DNA from: Alloprevotella tannerae ATCC 51259
GTDB lineage: Bacteria; Bacteroidota; Bacteroidia; Bacteroidales; Bacteroidaceae
DNA: 64,000 bases
NCBI RefSeq assembly: GCF_000159995.1
Contig: NZ_GG700642.1
Coordinates: 886,242-950,241, forward strand
Direction of reading: 5' to 3'
The notes under the pieces are model-generated. The model was not told where the DNA came from. It worked only from the letters and a program-made list of their open reading frames with translations, and made no database searches. Position numbers and translations under genes: made by a program. Of the stretch, positions 25,198 to 35,053 are shown in pieces; the first letter of the stretch is position 1; each line of letters opens with the position of its first letter.

Positions 25198-26286
25198 ATG
25201 CGAATCCTCCTGATCGGCGATTATAGTAATGTGCACGCAACTCTTCTAAAAGGTCTGCGCGAGTTTGGGCATGACGTAGTCCTTGCTTCTGATGGCGATG
25301 GCTGGAAGAACTATCCGCGCGATATCGACTTGAAGCGCCCATCTTTAGGAAAGTTTTCCTCCCTTCTTTATTACGGAAAATTGTGGCGTACGTTTCGCAA
25401 ATTTCGCAACTACGATGTCGTTCAAATTATCAACCCCGTCTTTTTGCCCTTGAAAGCTGAGCGCATTTATCCCTTTTATCGCTATTTGCGGCGCCATAAT
25501 AAGAAGGTCTTCATGGGGGCTTTTGGTATGGATCACTACTACGTGAAAGCCGGATTAGATGGTCATACTTTTCGGTATAGCGATTTTAATTTTGGCCCAC
25601 ACTTGCGTCAGAATCCGGATAATACGGTTTGGGTTCGGGATTGGTTGGTCGGCGAAAAAGGCCGATTAAACCAATATGTAGCAGCCGATTGCGATGGGAT
25701 TATTGCTGGTTTATACGAATATTACGTGTCTTATGTGGCAACTTATGCCGACAAACTAAAATTTATCCCTTTCCCCATTCAGCTTTCTGAAAAGAAAGTT
25801 ATTGAAGTTCGCGATAAAGTACGCTTTTTCATCGGCATACAGAAAGAGCGTTCTGCTTATAAAGGCACAGATGTTATGCTCAAAGCCTTGCTGCGTTTGG
25901 CCAATGACTATCCGGAGCTTGTCGAAGTCGTAAAAGTAGAATCCGTACCTTTTAAGCAGTATGTGAAGCTCTTAAGTGGCAGCGATGTCTTGCTGGATCA
26001 GCTTTATAGTTACACGCCTGCGATGAATGCATTGGCGGCTATGGCGCAAGGGATAGCGATTGTCGGGGGAGGAGAGCCCGAAAACTATGAAATATTAGGC
26101 GATAAAGATCTCTTTCCGATAGTAAACGTGCTGCCCAATGAGGCTGATGTGTATGAGCAGCTGAAGGCTTTGATTCAGGATAAATCAGCTTTGATACAGC
26201 GCAGAAAGGATAGCTATACCTATATTGAGCGCTACCATGATTATCGCAAAGTAGCAGCAGCTTATTTGGACTTCTGGAGTCGGTGA
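25198..26286 (+). CDS. Glycosyltransferase-like protein (GT-B fold)
   Basis: A 362-residue protein beginning 'MRILLIGDYSNVHATLLKGLREFGHDVVLASDGDGW', the typical Rossmann start of GT4/GT1-type enzymes, with the donor-site-like 'QLYSYTPAMNALAAMAQGIAIVGGGEPENYE' near residue 265-295 (acidic E at the end). It stands alone, divergent from the lipoprotein. A -7-like TATCTTTA ends 6 bp before the ATG, so the leader is nearly absent. Substrate unknown. Confidence 0.75.
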   Translation: MRILLIGDYSNVHATLLKGLREFGHDVVLASDGDGWKNYPRDIDLKRPSLGKFSSLLYYGKLWRTFRKFRNYDVVQIINPVFLPLKAERIYPFYRYLRRHNKKVFMGAFGMDHYYVKAGLDGHTFRYSDFNFGPHLRQNPDNTVWVRDWLVGEKGRLNQYVAADCDGIIAGLYEYYVSYVATYADKLKFIPFPIQLSEKKVIEVRDKVRFFIGIQKERSAYKGTDVMLKALLRLANDYPELVEVVKVESVPFKQYVKLLSGSDVLLDQLYSYTPAMNALAAMAQGIAIVGGGEPENYEILGDKDLFPIVNVLPNEADVYEQLKALIQDKSALIQRRKDSYTYIERYHDYRKVAAAYLDFWSR

Positions 26287-26334
26287 GAATAATAATTTGC
26301 AAGCTGCTGTCTTGATCGAGTTTTGCTATGACAC

Positions 26335-26388
26335 TCAAATGCGCTGTCTTTCTTTGTTAAATGCTAAAGACAGGTTGTACACATTTGA
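26335..26388. other. Imperfect inverted repeat in a convergent gap
   Basis: TCAAATG and CATTTGA at the ends, with GTCTTT/AAAGAC inside, can form a long interrupted hairpin 3' of the glycosyltransferase gene. There is no T-run. The rest of the gap 26287-26706 holds the family A array at 26521. Confidence 0.4.
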
Positions 26389-26520
26389 CGCATCTCCCAT
26401 AAGTTGTTCGGTAAATAAATCTATGCTTAAGCAAGCATCAGTAAAGCTCACTACTAAACCCTAATTTTTCCGACGCTTAGTCTGGTTTTTGCAGACGAAC
26501 TCCTTTTTTTGCATTGTACT

Positions 26521-26608
26521 ATCGTGAGCGTACAGCTCTTTTCTCACGATGATACAAACGTACGCTCGTGATGGTACGACTTTGTTATCGCGATAAAAAG
26601 TGGAAAAG
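26521..26608. repeat. Four-unit 22-bp tandem array, family A, locus 3
   Basis: Units start at 26521, 26543, 26565 and 26587 with cores ATCGTGAG, CTCACGAT, CTCGTGAT and ATCGCGAT. The array lies between convergent genes. Confidence 0.8.
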
Positions 26609-26706
26609 ATGAGGAGTCCTTGCGCGAAAATTGGCTATTCGTCGTTAAAAATCAGACGAATAGCTGGATACTTTTGGGCTTTCGCACCGGTTGCGTAAGC
26701 CGTCTG

Positions 26707-27114
26707 CTAATCATTTTGCTTTAAGAAACTAAGATCTGGGGCTTGATACAAGTCAGACTTGATCACCTTTCCGTCAGGTCTGCGCACAGGCTTTCCTGCT
26801 GCATCGAGTTTGCTCATATTGCTTTGATGTACAGCATCAAAGATTTGTTCAAATTTATCCTGTAGGCCATGTGCTATGACCGTGCCCAAGGCTGTGTAGA
26901 TAATATCGGCTAACTCTTTGGCCACAGCTTGCAGGCGTTCATCGTCAGATAGGCCTTCTCGCTCATATTCCTCTGAGTATTCGCTTACTTCCTCTTGCAT
27001 GATATGCTTGCGTAGGAGGTAGGCATCGTGGGGTAGGTTGATCGTGGGCGTAGTGTTGCTGTAGACGTCAAATTTTTGGTGAAATTCTAAGACTTCTTGG
27101 AGTTGCTTCTGCAT
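26707..27114 (-). CDS. MazG-like nucleotide pyrophosphohydrolase
   Basis: A 135-residue all-alpha NTP pyrophosphatase (PRA-PH/MazG superfamily). Metal ligands are in 'EEVSEYSEEYE' and 'KELADIIYTALG' (E and D). The C-terminus carries 'NMSKLDAAGKPVRRPDGKVIKS', seen in housecleaning relatives. ATG at 27114 (MQKQLQEV) is chosen; the frame stays open to 27297 but that region is basic and unlike the family. The substrate nucleotide is not known. Confidence 0.85.
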   Translation of the reverse strand: MQKQLQEVLEFHQKFDVYSNTTPTINLPHDAYLLRKHIMQEEVSEYSEEYEREGLSDDERLQAVAKELADIIYTALGTVIAHGLQDKFEQIFDAVHQSNMSKLDAAGKPVRRPDGKVIKSDLYQAPDLSFLKQND

Positions 27115-27353
27115 GATTGTTAGAGATATCGTGCCTTTAGAGGTTGTTCGTTTGGGCGAATTGTGAGGAGGATTGAGCGCAAGGGGTATTCTCTTTGCTA
27201 TTTTGAGAAATAAATGCAAACGTGGTAAATAAAGAAAGGCGACACGAGAAACTGCTTGTCGTCTCGTGTCGCGCCTCTTTGATGTGTTGCTTTTCATTGC
27301 GAATCGTCGCTGTTGATAAAAGCTGTTACTTTGAGCCTTGCTAATTCCCTTAT

Positions 27354-28775
27354 TTATGGACGCAGTTGCCAGCCTGCAGCTTTGGCAATTAGACGGGGAA
27401 TTTCTGTGTTATCTATCTGTCCTTGGAAAGCCTCTGCCCCTACGCCGATAGCGTAAGCGCCTACAAAACCATTGGAATGGCCACCACTTTGCCAACCGAT
27501 CAGTGAAACCTCATCCATCGTCAGCCCGGCTGCATAGGTAATGGGGTCTTTCTTGCTATACATGTCCTCTTTGCCGGCAGCAATACCGGTCATTAGGTCG
27601 TCGTATGCCTTCTTGAGACGCGCGGTTTGTTGCTCCGTTAATTCTATTTTATCCCAAAAGCCGAAGTTAGTTTGCAAATCTGCTTTGACAACTTCCCAAG
27701 TAAAATTTTCCTTCAATGATTGGTGTAGCGCTTTCAGGTGGCGCGTGTATTCGGCCAAGCTTGTTTTTTGATAGGCTAAGCGATCGAGGTGCAATTCGTA
27801 AGGTCCGCGGCCAAGAGAAAGTCCGCCTGTTTCGTGATCGGCAGAAATGACAATCAGCGTAGAGTCAGGGTGTTGTTTGTAAAATTCGTAGGCAATTTGT
27901 ACACATTTGTCCATATCAATTAACTCGTTGACGTATGACGCTGCGTCGTTGCCGTGGCAGGCCCAGTCAATCATACCACCCTCAACCATAAAGAAGAAAC
28001 CATCTTTTTTCTGCTTCGTGAGAAAGCTAATGCCGGCTTGGGTGATCTGCTCTAAAGAAAGATTGCCCGGCTTGCGGTCGAGTTTGTAAGGAATAGAATA
28101 ACGAAAGGCTTTACTATCGGTTTCCGGTTGGAATAAAATCATCTTCTTTGCCTTGGCGGCTTTCTGCGTAAAGTCAGCATAGCCCCGAGCGATCGTGTAG
28201 CCGTTATTTTTTGCTTGTTGATATAGATCCGGTTCTGAATTGTTCTTCTCTTTGTTTACCGGCGAATGGAAGTCAGAGCCGCCGAAAAAGTCAACATTAG
28301 ATGTTGTCAGTTGCTTGCCTATTTCATAATACATTTTTCGATGCTCAGCGTGGGCATAAAAGACGGCCGGTGTGGCGTGGTCTACTGTCACCGAGGTAGA
28401 GATGCCTACGGCGGCGCCACCGCGTTGAGCAGCTTCCGCAACGCTGTAAATCGGCGTCTGGAGGTCTTTTAACACACTAATAGCGCCGTTTTTCGTTTTA
28501 TGACCGGTTGCTAAAGCTGTGCCGCCGGCTGCAGAGTCGGTTACACCGTTGGTGGCAGAGTAAGTCGTGACGAATGCGGCATAAGGAAATTGTGTAAAGC
28601 ACAAAGACTTAATGCCTATACGGCCTTCTAGAGCTGCCAAGTAAGTTTCTGCGCCATTGACTTGATTAACGCCCATTCCATCGCCAATGAAGTAAAAGAC
28701 GTACTTGGCTTTTGGCTGCGCAAAAGCTGCACAAGTCAGTGTGAGGGAAAGAATTAATAAGTAAAACTTTTTCAT
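27354..28775 (-). CDS. Periplasmic alkaline phosphatase (PhoA superfamily)
   Basis: A 473-residue exported enzyme with a signal peptide (MKKFYLLILSLTLTCAAFAQ). Active-site motifs are intact: metal Asp in 'FYFIGDGMGVNQ', nucleophile Ser in 'TDSAAGGTALATGHKTKNG', 'EGGMIDWACHGND', 'VISADHETGG' and 'GGHSNGFVG'. The ATG at 28775 is separated by 1 bp from the rel stop codon, so it is translationally coupled to rel. Alkaline phosphatase downstream of rel is a plausible phosphate/stringent link but is only inferred. Confidence 0.93.
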   Translation of the reverse strand: MKKFYLLILSLTLTCAAFAQPKAKYVFYFIGDGMGVNQVNGAETYLAALEGRIGIKSLCFTQFPYAAFVTTYSATNGVTDSAAGGTALATGHKTKNGAISVLKDLQTPIYSVAEAAQRGGAAVGISTSVTVDHATPAVFYAHAEHRKMYYEIGKQLTTSNVDFFGGSDFHSPVNKEKNNSEPDLYQQAKNNGYTIARGYADFTQKAAKAKKMILFQPETDSKAFRYSIPYKLDRKPGNLSLEQITQAGISFLTKQKKDGFFFMVEGGMIDWACHGNDAASYVNELIDMDKCVQIAYEFYKQHPDSTLIVISADHETGGLSLGRGPYELHLDRLAYQKTSLAEYTRHLKALHQSLKENFTWEVVKADLQTNFGFWDKIELTEQQTARLKKAYDDLMTGIAAGKEDMYSKKDPITYAAGLTMDEVSLIGWQSGGHSNGFVGAYAIGVGAEAFQGQIDNTEIPRLIAKAAGWQLRP

Positions 28776-28776
28776 A

Positions 28777-31041
28777 TTATTGAATCGTGATATCCTCAAT
28801 GCGATATGCTTTCTCTACGTTGTTGAGCTTTTGGAGATTAGTAATAATGCGCTTGAGATCTTTTGTGTCGTTGACTAAAAATTCTAACTTGCCTTCAAAA
28901 ATTCCATCGTTTGTATCAAGCGTAATTCGCTTTAAAACATAGCTTTTCTCACTGCTTAGTGTATCAGCTATCGTGTGTAATACGCCTTGGCTGTCTACGC
29001 CACGTATATAAACAGCTGCGGGAAATTGTTGAACTTTGTGTGTATCCCATTTTGTCGCAACAATATTATTGCCGAAGCGTGTTTTGAGTTTTGTGGCTAC
29101 GGGGCAGTTGCGTAAATGTATTTCTAAGGTCTTTTGTGGTGTGATATAACCTAGGACATCATCGCCCGGAATAGGATGGCAACAAGTTGCCATTGTACTC
29201 TTAGAAAGGATTTCATCGGTGATGGTCAGGATCTTTTTGTGGTTTAGTCCTTCTAAGAAGTCACTCTCTCTAAGGATTTGGGGTTCAGGCGCTTTTTTGT
29301 TCATAAAAGGTACATATCTGCGCCAACCGGATGTGCTGGTCTTACCTAATAGCGTGTTGAGATCGCTTTCGCTCAAGGAAAGTTTTTCATTTCCTATAGC
29401 ATAGAGGAACTCGTCCTTGTTCATGTAGCTGCGACTACTAGTCAGCTTATCAAGATTACTTGCAGAAAGTTCTAAGCCGGCCTTCTTTAAGAATGCTTTT
29501 AGCTTCGCTTCGCCCTCTTTGATGACCTCTCTCTTTTCGTGTCTGAGTATTGCTTGAATTTTTCCTCTCGCTTTGGCCGTCGTGGCAAAGTTTAGCCATT
29601 CGGCTTGTGCGTGTTGTGTGTTGGAAGTTAGGATTTCAACCTGATCACCACTTTTCAAGCGGTAGCTGAGTGGGACAAGCTTATGATTAACTTTGGCACC
29701 GAAGCAGTGAGCTCCTAAAAATGTATGGATTGAAAAGGCGAAATCGAGAACCGTTGCATTGTTGGGCATCGTTTTAATTTCACCTTTTGGCGTGAATACC
29801 AAGATTTCTTTGGAAAACAGGTTTAGTTTGATTGTATCTAAAAGGTCTAATGTGTCCGGCTGAGGATCATCTAAGATCTCTTTGATAGAATCAAGCCATT
29901 TATCCAACTCGCTTTCGTCGTGCTCTGCTTCTTTGTCTTTATATTTCCAATGGGCTGCAAATCCTTGCTCAGCGATGTCGTCCATACGATCAGAGCGGAT
30001 TTGTACTTCTATCCACTTTCCATCATTACTCATAAACGTATTGTGCAGAGCTTGATAGCCATTGGCCTTGGGCGTGCTCAACCAATCGCGAAAGCGGGTA
30101 GGGTGAGGCTTGTAAATCTGAGTTAAGGCGCCATATATGCTGAAGCACTCATCAATTTCTTTCGAGCGATCTAAAGGGGTATAGATAATGCGAATAGCTA
30201 AAATATCGTAGATTTCTTTGAATACAACGTGCTTGTTTTGCATCTTGCACCAAATGGAGTATGGAGACTTGATACGTTGCAGAATAGCATACTTGAAACC
30301 CATTTTGTCCAAAGCGGCACGAATCGGACCAACGAAGCTATCGAAAATTGTCTTTCGCTCTTCTTGTGTGTTGGCAAGAAGCTGGGTAATCTTTTCGTAT
30401 TCTTCAGGTAGTTCGTAGCGAAAGCTGAGATCTTCAAGTTCAGTCTTAATCTTATTCAGCCCTAAACGATCAGCCAAAGGGGCATATATATATAATGTCT
30501 CTCCTGCAATTTTATATTGCCTACTTTTAGCCATAGAAGCCAAAGTTCGCATGTTGTGGAGGCGGTCCGATATCTTAATGAGAATGACGCGTATATCGTC
30601 ACTCATTGTTAGTAGCAACTTTTTGAAGGTTTCGGCTTGTAGAGAGTCGCGGTCTCCAAACACGCCACGATTGATTTTCGTGAGTCCTTCAACAATGTCT
30701 GCAACTTTCGGCCCAAATAGATTGGCTATGTCTTCGTTTGTGTAGTCGGTATCTTCTTCTACGTCGTGCAGAAGAGCCGCGCAAATAGAGGTTGAGCCTA
30801 ACCCTATTTCTTCGCAAGCAATTTGAGCTACGGCAATGGGGTGGAGAATGTAAGGCTCCCCTGAAAGTCTACGCACGCCTTTGTGAGCTTGTTTTGCAAA
30901 GTTGAACGCTTTAGTTATGATTTCCACTTTCTTTCTGTGGCTCGTAGCTAAATAGGTGTCCAACAAATGCTGGAAAGCGGCTTGTATAAGTTCCTCGTCT
31001 TTTTGCTCTTGAGGCGTTAATGTGAGATGTCGATCGTCCAT
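28777..31041 (-). CDS. rel: Bifunctional (p)ppGpp synthetase/hydrolase
   Basis: A 754-residue long RSH protein controlling the stringent response. The HD hydrolase domain is intact ('EPYILHPIAVAQI' near residues 62-74; 'AALLHDVEEDTDYT' near 88-101). The synthetase domain has 'KANGYQALHNTF' near 328; TGS ('ILVFTPKGEIKTMPNNATVLDFAFSIH') and C-terminal zinc-finger-like and ACT domains follow. The ACT domain ends at the stop. It is the middle of the par-DUF5683-mltD-rel gene row. Confidence 0.96.
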   Translation of the reverse strand: MDDRHLTLTPQEQKDEELIQAAFQHLLDTYLATSHRKKVEIITKAFNFAKQAHKGVRRLSGEPYILHPIAVAQIACEEIGLGSTSICAALLHDVEEDTDYTNEDIANLFGPKVADIVEGLTKINRGVFGDRDSLQAETFKKLLLTMSDDIRVILIKISDRLHNMRTLASMAKSRQYKIAGETLYIYAPLADRLGLNKIKTELEDLSFRYELPEEYEKITQLLANTQEERKTIFDSFVGPIRAALDKMGFKYAILQRIKSPYSIWCKMQNKHVVFKEIYDILAIRIIYTPLDRSKEIDECFSIYGALTQIYKPHPTRFRDWLSTPKANGYQALHNTFMSNDGKWIEVQIRSDRMDDIAEQGFAAHWKYKDKEAEHDESELDKWLDSIKEILDDPQPDTLDLLDTIKLNLFSKEILVFTPKGEIKTMPNNATVLDFAFSIHTFLGAHCFGAKVNHKLVPLSYRLKSGDQVEILTSNTQHAQAEWLNFATTAKARGKIQAILRHEKREVIKEGEAKLKAFLKKAGLELSASNLDKLTSSRSYMNKDEFLYAIGNEKLSLSESDLNTLLGKTSTSGWRRYVPFMNKKAPEPQILRESDFLEGLNHKKILTITDEILSKSTMATCCHPIPGDDVLGYITPQKTLEIHLRNCPVATKLKTRFGNNIVATKWDTHKVQQFPAAVYIRGVDSQGVLHTIADTLSSEKSYVLKRITLDTNDGIFEGKLEFLVNDTKDLKRIITNLQKLNNVEKAYRIEDITIQ

Positions 31042-31078
31042 AATTTATTCTCCTTTGAAATGAGGGGTTACTACTTTA

Positions 31079-32443
31079 TTAACGACGTTTCTTTCCCTTC
31101 TTGCTATTCTTGTTGTTGTGCTTTGAGGGTTTTGCCTCATTTTTTCTAGAGGGTTTCTTCTTAGAATCTTTGGCATGTTTCTTTGAAGAAGGCTTCTTTT
31201 TATCTCTTTTTAATTTTGAGTCTTTATGTCTTGTTTTTTCTTTTAGCCGTTCTTTTTTACTGAGGTGTCGACCATTGCTTTTGTTCTTGCTATACCTTGT
31301 AAAGGTGCTACTGTATTGCTGTCTCTCAACAGGAATTTCTGTTTCGTCAACAGCTACTTCATAGCGTTTCTTTTGATACAGCTCTGTCTTATAGTTGTAT
31401 ATGGAGTCGCCTAAATCTAAGAAATAATTTAATTCTTTTTGAGGAAGACATAACGAACTTGGCTTTGAATAGCCTGGAATAATGTCTGTTTTGTATTGCG
31501 GATTTAATGTGCGGATAAGGTCAGCATCTATATTACATAGTTCTACGACCTGTTGTATGTTTAAATCCTTTGTGATCATTACCGTATCCGTTACAATGGG
31601 ATACTTTGTCTTCATTGGGCAAATATTATGGTCGCAGTAGTAATTCATAATGTAGTTAGCCGCGATAAAAGCCGGCACATAGCCGCGTGTCTCTTTAGGA
31701 AGATAAGGGTATATTTTCCAATAGTCGCGTTCTCCTTTACTGCGATGAATTGCTTTGTTTATCTGACCAGGGCCACAGTTGTAGGCTGCAATTACTAAAT
31801 TCCAATCTTTGTAGATCTTGTAAAGGTCTCTCAAATATTTTGCCGCAGCCCAAGTTGATTTATATGGATCACAACGCTCATCAATCAAACTATTTACTTC
31901 CAAATCATAGCGTTTAGCTGTAGGAAGCATAAATTGCCATAAGCCGGTTGCGCCAACACGACTTTTTGCCGTAGGGTTGAGAGCAGACTCAATGACAGGA
32001 AGATATTTTAGTTCTAAGGGGAGGTTGTAATGATCTAATGCTTCTTCAAAGAGAGGCATATAAAAATTGCCAGCTCCCAACATAATTGAGACGGAACGTC
32101 GCAATCTGTTACTATATTGGTCGATAAATTTTTGCACAACCTGATTGTAGGGCATTTCCATTACAGTCAAGAGGCGTCTCAATCGATCTTGATAAACGTC
32201 GGTAGCGTATGTGGGGTTAAAATTCGGATTTTCACAGGTTGTATCCGGATATAGATAATTCTTATTTTGCCATTGGCGCAATAAGGAATCCTCTGCGAAA
32301 GTCATACCTTCGGGAAGGTCAAATTCCTCATCTGAATTTGTGATAGAGTCGTGGACCGTTATTATATCTTGTGCCGATGTTTGAGTGCAAAAAAGTAGGT
32401 TCCCTACTATACAAGCTGTGATGGCGAAAGTCTTTATATTCAT
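31079..32443 (-). CDS. Membrane-bound lytic transglycosylase (MltD-like)
   Basis: A 454-residue protein with a signal peptide (residues 1-24, ending TSAQ), an SLT domain with catalytic Glu in 'LPVIESALNPTAKSRVGATGLWQFMLPTAKRYDLEV' and 'VIAAYNCGPGQINKAI', then a LysM-like segment ('IQQVVELCNIDADLIRTLNPQYK'). It ends in an extreme tail of about 70 residues made almost only of Lys, Arg, Ser, Asn, His and Asp, which probably binds the acidic wall or nucleic acids. It cleaves peptidoglycan glycan strands. Confidence 0.93.
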   Translation of the reverse strand: MNIKTFAITACIVGNLLFCTQTSAQDIITVHDSITNSDEEFDLPEGMTFAEDSLLRQWQNKNYLYPDTTCENPNFNPTYATDVYQDRLRRLLTVMEMPYNQVVQKFIDQYSNRLRRSVSIMLGAGNFYMPLFEEALDHYNLPLELKYLPVIESALNPTAKSRVGATGLWQFMLPTAKRYDLEVNSLIDERCDPYKSTWAAAKYLRDLYKIYKDWNLVIAAYNCGPGQINKAIHRSKGERDYWKIYPYLPKETRGYVPAFIAANYIMNYYCDHNICPMKTKYPIVTDTVMITKDLNIQQVVELCNIDADLIRTLNPQYKTDIIPGYSKPSSLCLPQKELNYFLDLGDSIYNYKTELYQKKRYEVAVDETEIPVERQQYSSTFTRYSKNKSNGRHLSKKERLKEKTRHKDSKLKRDKKKPSSKKHAKDSKKKPSRKNEAKPSKHNNKNSKKGKKRR

Positions 32444-32460
32444 ATTAATGATAGTGATTC

Positions 32461-33192
32461 TTAAAAAGACAAACTACAACCTACTCCAAATGCAGATTGT
32501 GTTCGAAAGTTTTGAGTGTTACTGATAATAGCGGGAGCTATGCGTAAGCTCAAATCTTTTGATATGTCAAAGACGGAGAGCTGAGCGTCAACATAAGCAT
32601 CCACGACTGAAAGAAGATATACGCCGATAAAGCTGAATATGCTCAGGTCTCTATACCGACGATAGAAGTCTTTCTTATTTTTGAAAATCTTCTTAAATTG
32701 ATCTTCCTTCCCTGTTATATCATAGTTGGGAGGAAGCAAATCTAAGTAGCTTTTCGTGTTAGGATCATTATCCATTATATCAAGATAGGCCTGCGAATAG
32801 TCTTTGTACATTTGCTGATTCCAAAGAAACGCATAAGTGCAGCCCAACAGGCCTCCATATAAGATGGGCAATTTCCAATATTTTTTGTTGTAAATTTGTC
32901 CGGCACCTGGGCAAACCAAAGCAAGCCAAAGTGCGCGCTGAGGATTAGGGGTGAATTTCTTCTTCTTTAAGTCTTTGATGTACTTTTGATCTTGTACGCC
33001 GATTGAGTCTTCAAGTTCCTTAAGTAGCGAATCTTTCAAAAATACATTTTTCTGTTCATGTGATAGATGAGAAGCTGCAATCGCTTTTTCCTGTGTTGTT
33101 TGTATAGTGTCAGTTGTTTGAGCTCTGAGTGAAAAACAATTTACACAAAGCATAAAAGTTACGACAACAAATAGCCAAGAATTATACTTCAC
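32461..33192 (-). CDS. DUF5683 domain membrane protein
   Basis: A 243-residue protein with a signal peptide (about residues 1-25, ending RAQ) and a central hydrophobic domain containing 'RALWLALVCPGAGQIYNKKYWKLPILYGGLLGCTYAF', the DUF5683 signature. A second hydrophobic stretch is 'SIFSFIGVYLLSVVDAYVDAQL'. Its function is unknown; the position between parB and mltD is conserved in Bacteroidales. It begins 2 bp after the parB stop. Confidence 0.9.
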   Translation of the reverse strand: MKYNSWLFVVVTFMLCVNCFSLRAQTTDTIQTTQEKAIAASHLSHEQKNVFLKDSLLKELEDSIGVQDQKYIKDLKKKKFTPNPQRALWLALVCPGAGQIYNKKYWKLPILYGGLLGCTYAFLWNQQMYKDYSQAYLDIMDNDPNTKSYLDLLPPNYDITGKEDQFKKIFKNKKDFYRRYRDLSIFSFIGVYLLSVVDAYVDAQLSVFDISKDLSLRIAPAIISNTQNFRTQSAFGVGCSLSF

Positions 33193-33194
33193 GA

Positions 33195-34088
33195 TTATCT
33201 CATTTTATCAAAGAGCGCAATGATATGTTCCAATTCACGCTCATTCGTAAACGGAATAGTAATCTTGCCTTTTCCTTCCTGTGAGCAAGTCATTTGCACC
33301 TTCGTTTGGAAGAATTTAGAGAGACTTTCCTTCAATTCATTATATTCCGGTGATAAGCCGACCTTTCTATTTCTTATGGTATGTCGTCCACTATTTACGG
33401 TTTCGCCATTGTTTATCTTTTTGACGATTTCCTCAACTTGGCGTACAGAATAGCCTTGCTCATTGATCTCTTTAAAGAGTTTAAGTTGTAGCGATGGCTC
33501 CGGAAGTCCTAAGATAGCTCTCGCGTGTCCCTGACTTAATGTCTTGTTCTGGAGTGCCATTTGCACCGTTGCCGGCAACTTTAATAGGCGTAACGAGTTA
33601 GCTACAGTTGCTCTGTTCTTACCAACTTTTGCACTCAGTTCTTCTTGTGTCCAGCTATATTGTTCTATGAATTTCTGGTAAGCTAACGCCACTTCGATGG
33701 CATTCAGGTCTTCGCGCTGAATATTCTCGACGAGCGCCATTTGCATCATATTCTCGTCGTTAGCTGTGCGAACATATGCAGGGATGGTCTTAAGACCAGC
33801 AAGTTTTGAGGCCCTCCATCGGCGTTCACCGGCTATGATCTGGTAGCTCCCATCCTCCATTTGGCGTAGTGTGATGGGCTGCACGATTCCGATGTGCTTT
33901 ATGCTTTCAGCAAGCTCTGTCAGTGCAGCGGTATCAAACTCGTGTCGAGGTTGGTCGGGGTTCGGGTTGATTTGGTCTACGGCAACTTCATTGATAGATG
34001 AAGATCCACTGGTGTGAATTTCTTCATCTCTATCAATCAATGCATCTAAACCTCGCCCGAGTGCAGGATATTTTTTATGAACAGCCAT
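33195..34088 (-). CDS. parB: Chromosome partitioning protein ParB
   Basis: A 297-residue ParB. The N-terminal CTPase/nuclease-like domain has 'IIAGERRWRASKLAG' (GERRW motif, near residues 86-100); the HTH has 'LSAKVGKNRATVANSLRLLKLP' and 'LSQGHARAILGLPE'; the C-terminal part is the dimerisation domain. It recognises parS and spreads to organise the origin region. parA lies 5 bp upstream in the same operon. I did not find a clear parS palindrome in this window. Confidence 0.97.
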   Translation of the reverse strand: MAVHKKYPALGRGLDALIDRDEEIHTSGSSSINEVAVDQINPNPDQPRHEFDTAALTELAESIKHIGIVQPITLRQMEDGSYQIIAGERRWRASKLAGLKTIPAYVRTANDENMMQMALVENIQREDLNAIEVALAYQKFIEQYSWTQEELSAKVGKNRATVANSLRLLKLPATVQMALQNKTLSQGHARAILGLPEPSLQLKLFKEINEQGYSVRQVEEIVKKINNGETVNSGRHTIRNRKVGLSPEYNELKESLSKFFQTKVQMTCSQEGKGKITIPFTNERELEHIIALFDKMR

Positions 34089-34093
34089 AATGT

Positions 34094-34870
34094 CTATTGT
34101 TTGGGAGTCGTTTCTCGCTGAATAATCTCTTTAGCTAAAGCCATATGATTCTTCGACCCCGTTGAGTCTGCATCATAGAGTATTGCCGGCAAACCATGAC
34201 TTGGCGCCTCTGACAATTTTACGTTGCGCTGAATCACAGTTTTGAAGACGAGCTCTTGGAAGTGGCGTTTCACCTCATCATAGATTTGATTGGCGAGTCT
34301 TAAGCGACTGTCATACATTGTCAGCAAAAAGCCTTCGATCTCCAATGCCGGATTCAGCTTCTTCTTGATGATCTTAATCGTATTCAGAAGTTTGCTTATT
34401 CCTTCCAAAGCAAAGTATTCACATTGCACCGGTATGATTACAGAGTCTGCAGCCGTAAGGCTGTTCACCGTTATCAGCCCTAATGAAGGTGAGCAGTCAA
34501 TCAAGATATAATCGTATTCATCTCGAATCGGCGTGAGCAATTCTTTCAAGATATATTCTCTTTTCTTTAGATTGAGCATCTCAACCTCCGCACCGACCAA
34601 GTTAATATGAGAGGGCACGACATCAAAGCCTTCGATGTCTGTAGTATAGATGGCTTCCTTAATGTCTCCCTGATTGATGATACATTCATAGAGCGTAGAG
34701 TCTACTTCGTTTAGATCTACGCCTAAGCCTGAAGAGGCATTGGCTTGCGGGTCAGCATCTACCAGGAGCACTCTTTTTTCTAACGTGGCCAATGATGCGG
34801 CCAAGTTCATCGAGGTGGTCGTTTTCCCGACACCACCTTTTTGGTTTGCTAATGCAATTATTTTACCCAT
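34094..34870 (-). CDS. parA: Chromosome partitioning ATPase ParA
   Basis: A 258-residue ParA/Soj ATPase with the deviant Walker A '[20 protein letters not shown]' at residues 9-28, '[17 protein letters not shown]' and '[20 protein letters not shown]'. It works with ParB in origin segregation. First gene of the leftward operon; a TACCTTTG -7 box lies at 34930-34937 on its strand. Confidence 0.97.
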   Translation of the reverse strand: MGKIIALANQKGGVGKTTTSMNLAASLATLEKRVLLVDADPQANASSGLGVDLNEVDSTLYECIINQGDIKEAIYTTDIEGFDVVPSHINLVGAEVEMLNLKKREYILKELLTPIRDEYDYILIDCSPSLGLITVNSLTAADSVIIPVQCEYFALEGISKLLNTIKIIKKKLNPALEIEGFLLTMYDSRLRLANQIYDEVKRHFQELVFKTVIQRNVKLSEAPSHGLPAILYDADSTGSKNHMALAKEIIQRETTPKQ

Positions 34871-34929
34871 TTACGGAATCGTCTTAGTTAAGAACGCCAA
34901 ATGTCGTCTCGGCGCCTTTTTATAGATGG

Positions 34930-34937
34930 CAAAGGTA
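34930..34937 (-). promoter_or_regulatory. -7 element for parA operon
   Basis: TACCTTTG on the minus strand matches TAnnTTTG, 59 bp upstream of the parA ATG. Confidence 0.5.
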
Positions 34938-34979
34938 GCAAAAATATAGCTATTTAGAAAGCAGTCTCCCTTTTTTTCG

Positions 34980-34987
34980 TAATTTTG
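34980..34987 (+). promoter_or_regulatory. -7 element for surE-lpxB
   Basis: TAATTTTG matches TAnnTTTG and lies 66 bp upstream of surE, divergent from the parA promoter. Confidence 0.5.
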
Positions 34988-35053
34988 CCGACCTACGAAA
35001 GCAAGGGAATCGCACGATTTTCTACCTCTAACAACAAAGAAGATAAATAGATT

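Noticed and set aside
28777-31041. TATATATATAATGT-type motif inside rel (near 30484)
   Set aside because: It is within coding sequence and probably reflects codon composition, so it was not counted with the three intergenic copies.
33195-34870. parS site near parAB
   Set aside because: I looked for TGTTnCACGTGnAACA-like palindromes and saw none in this region; a motif search of the genome is needed to place parS.
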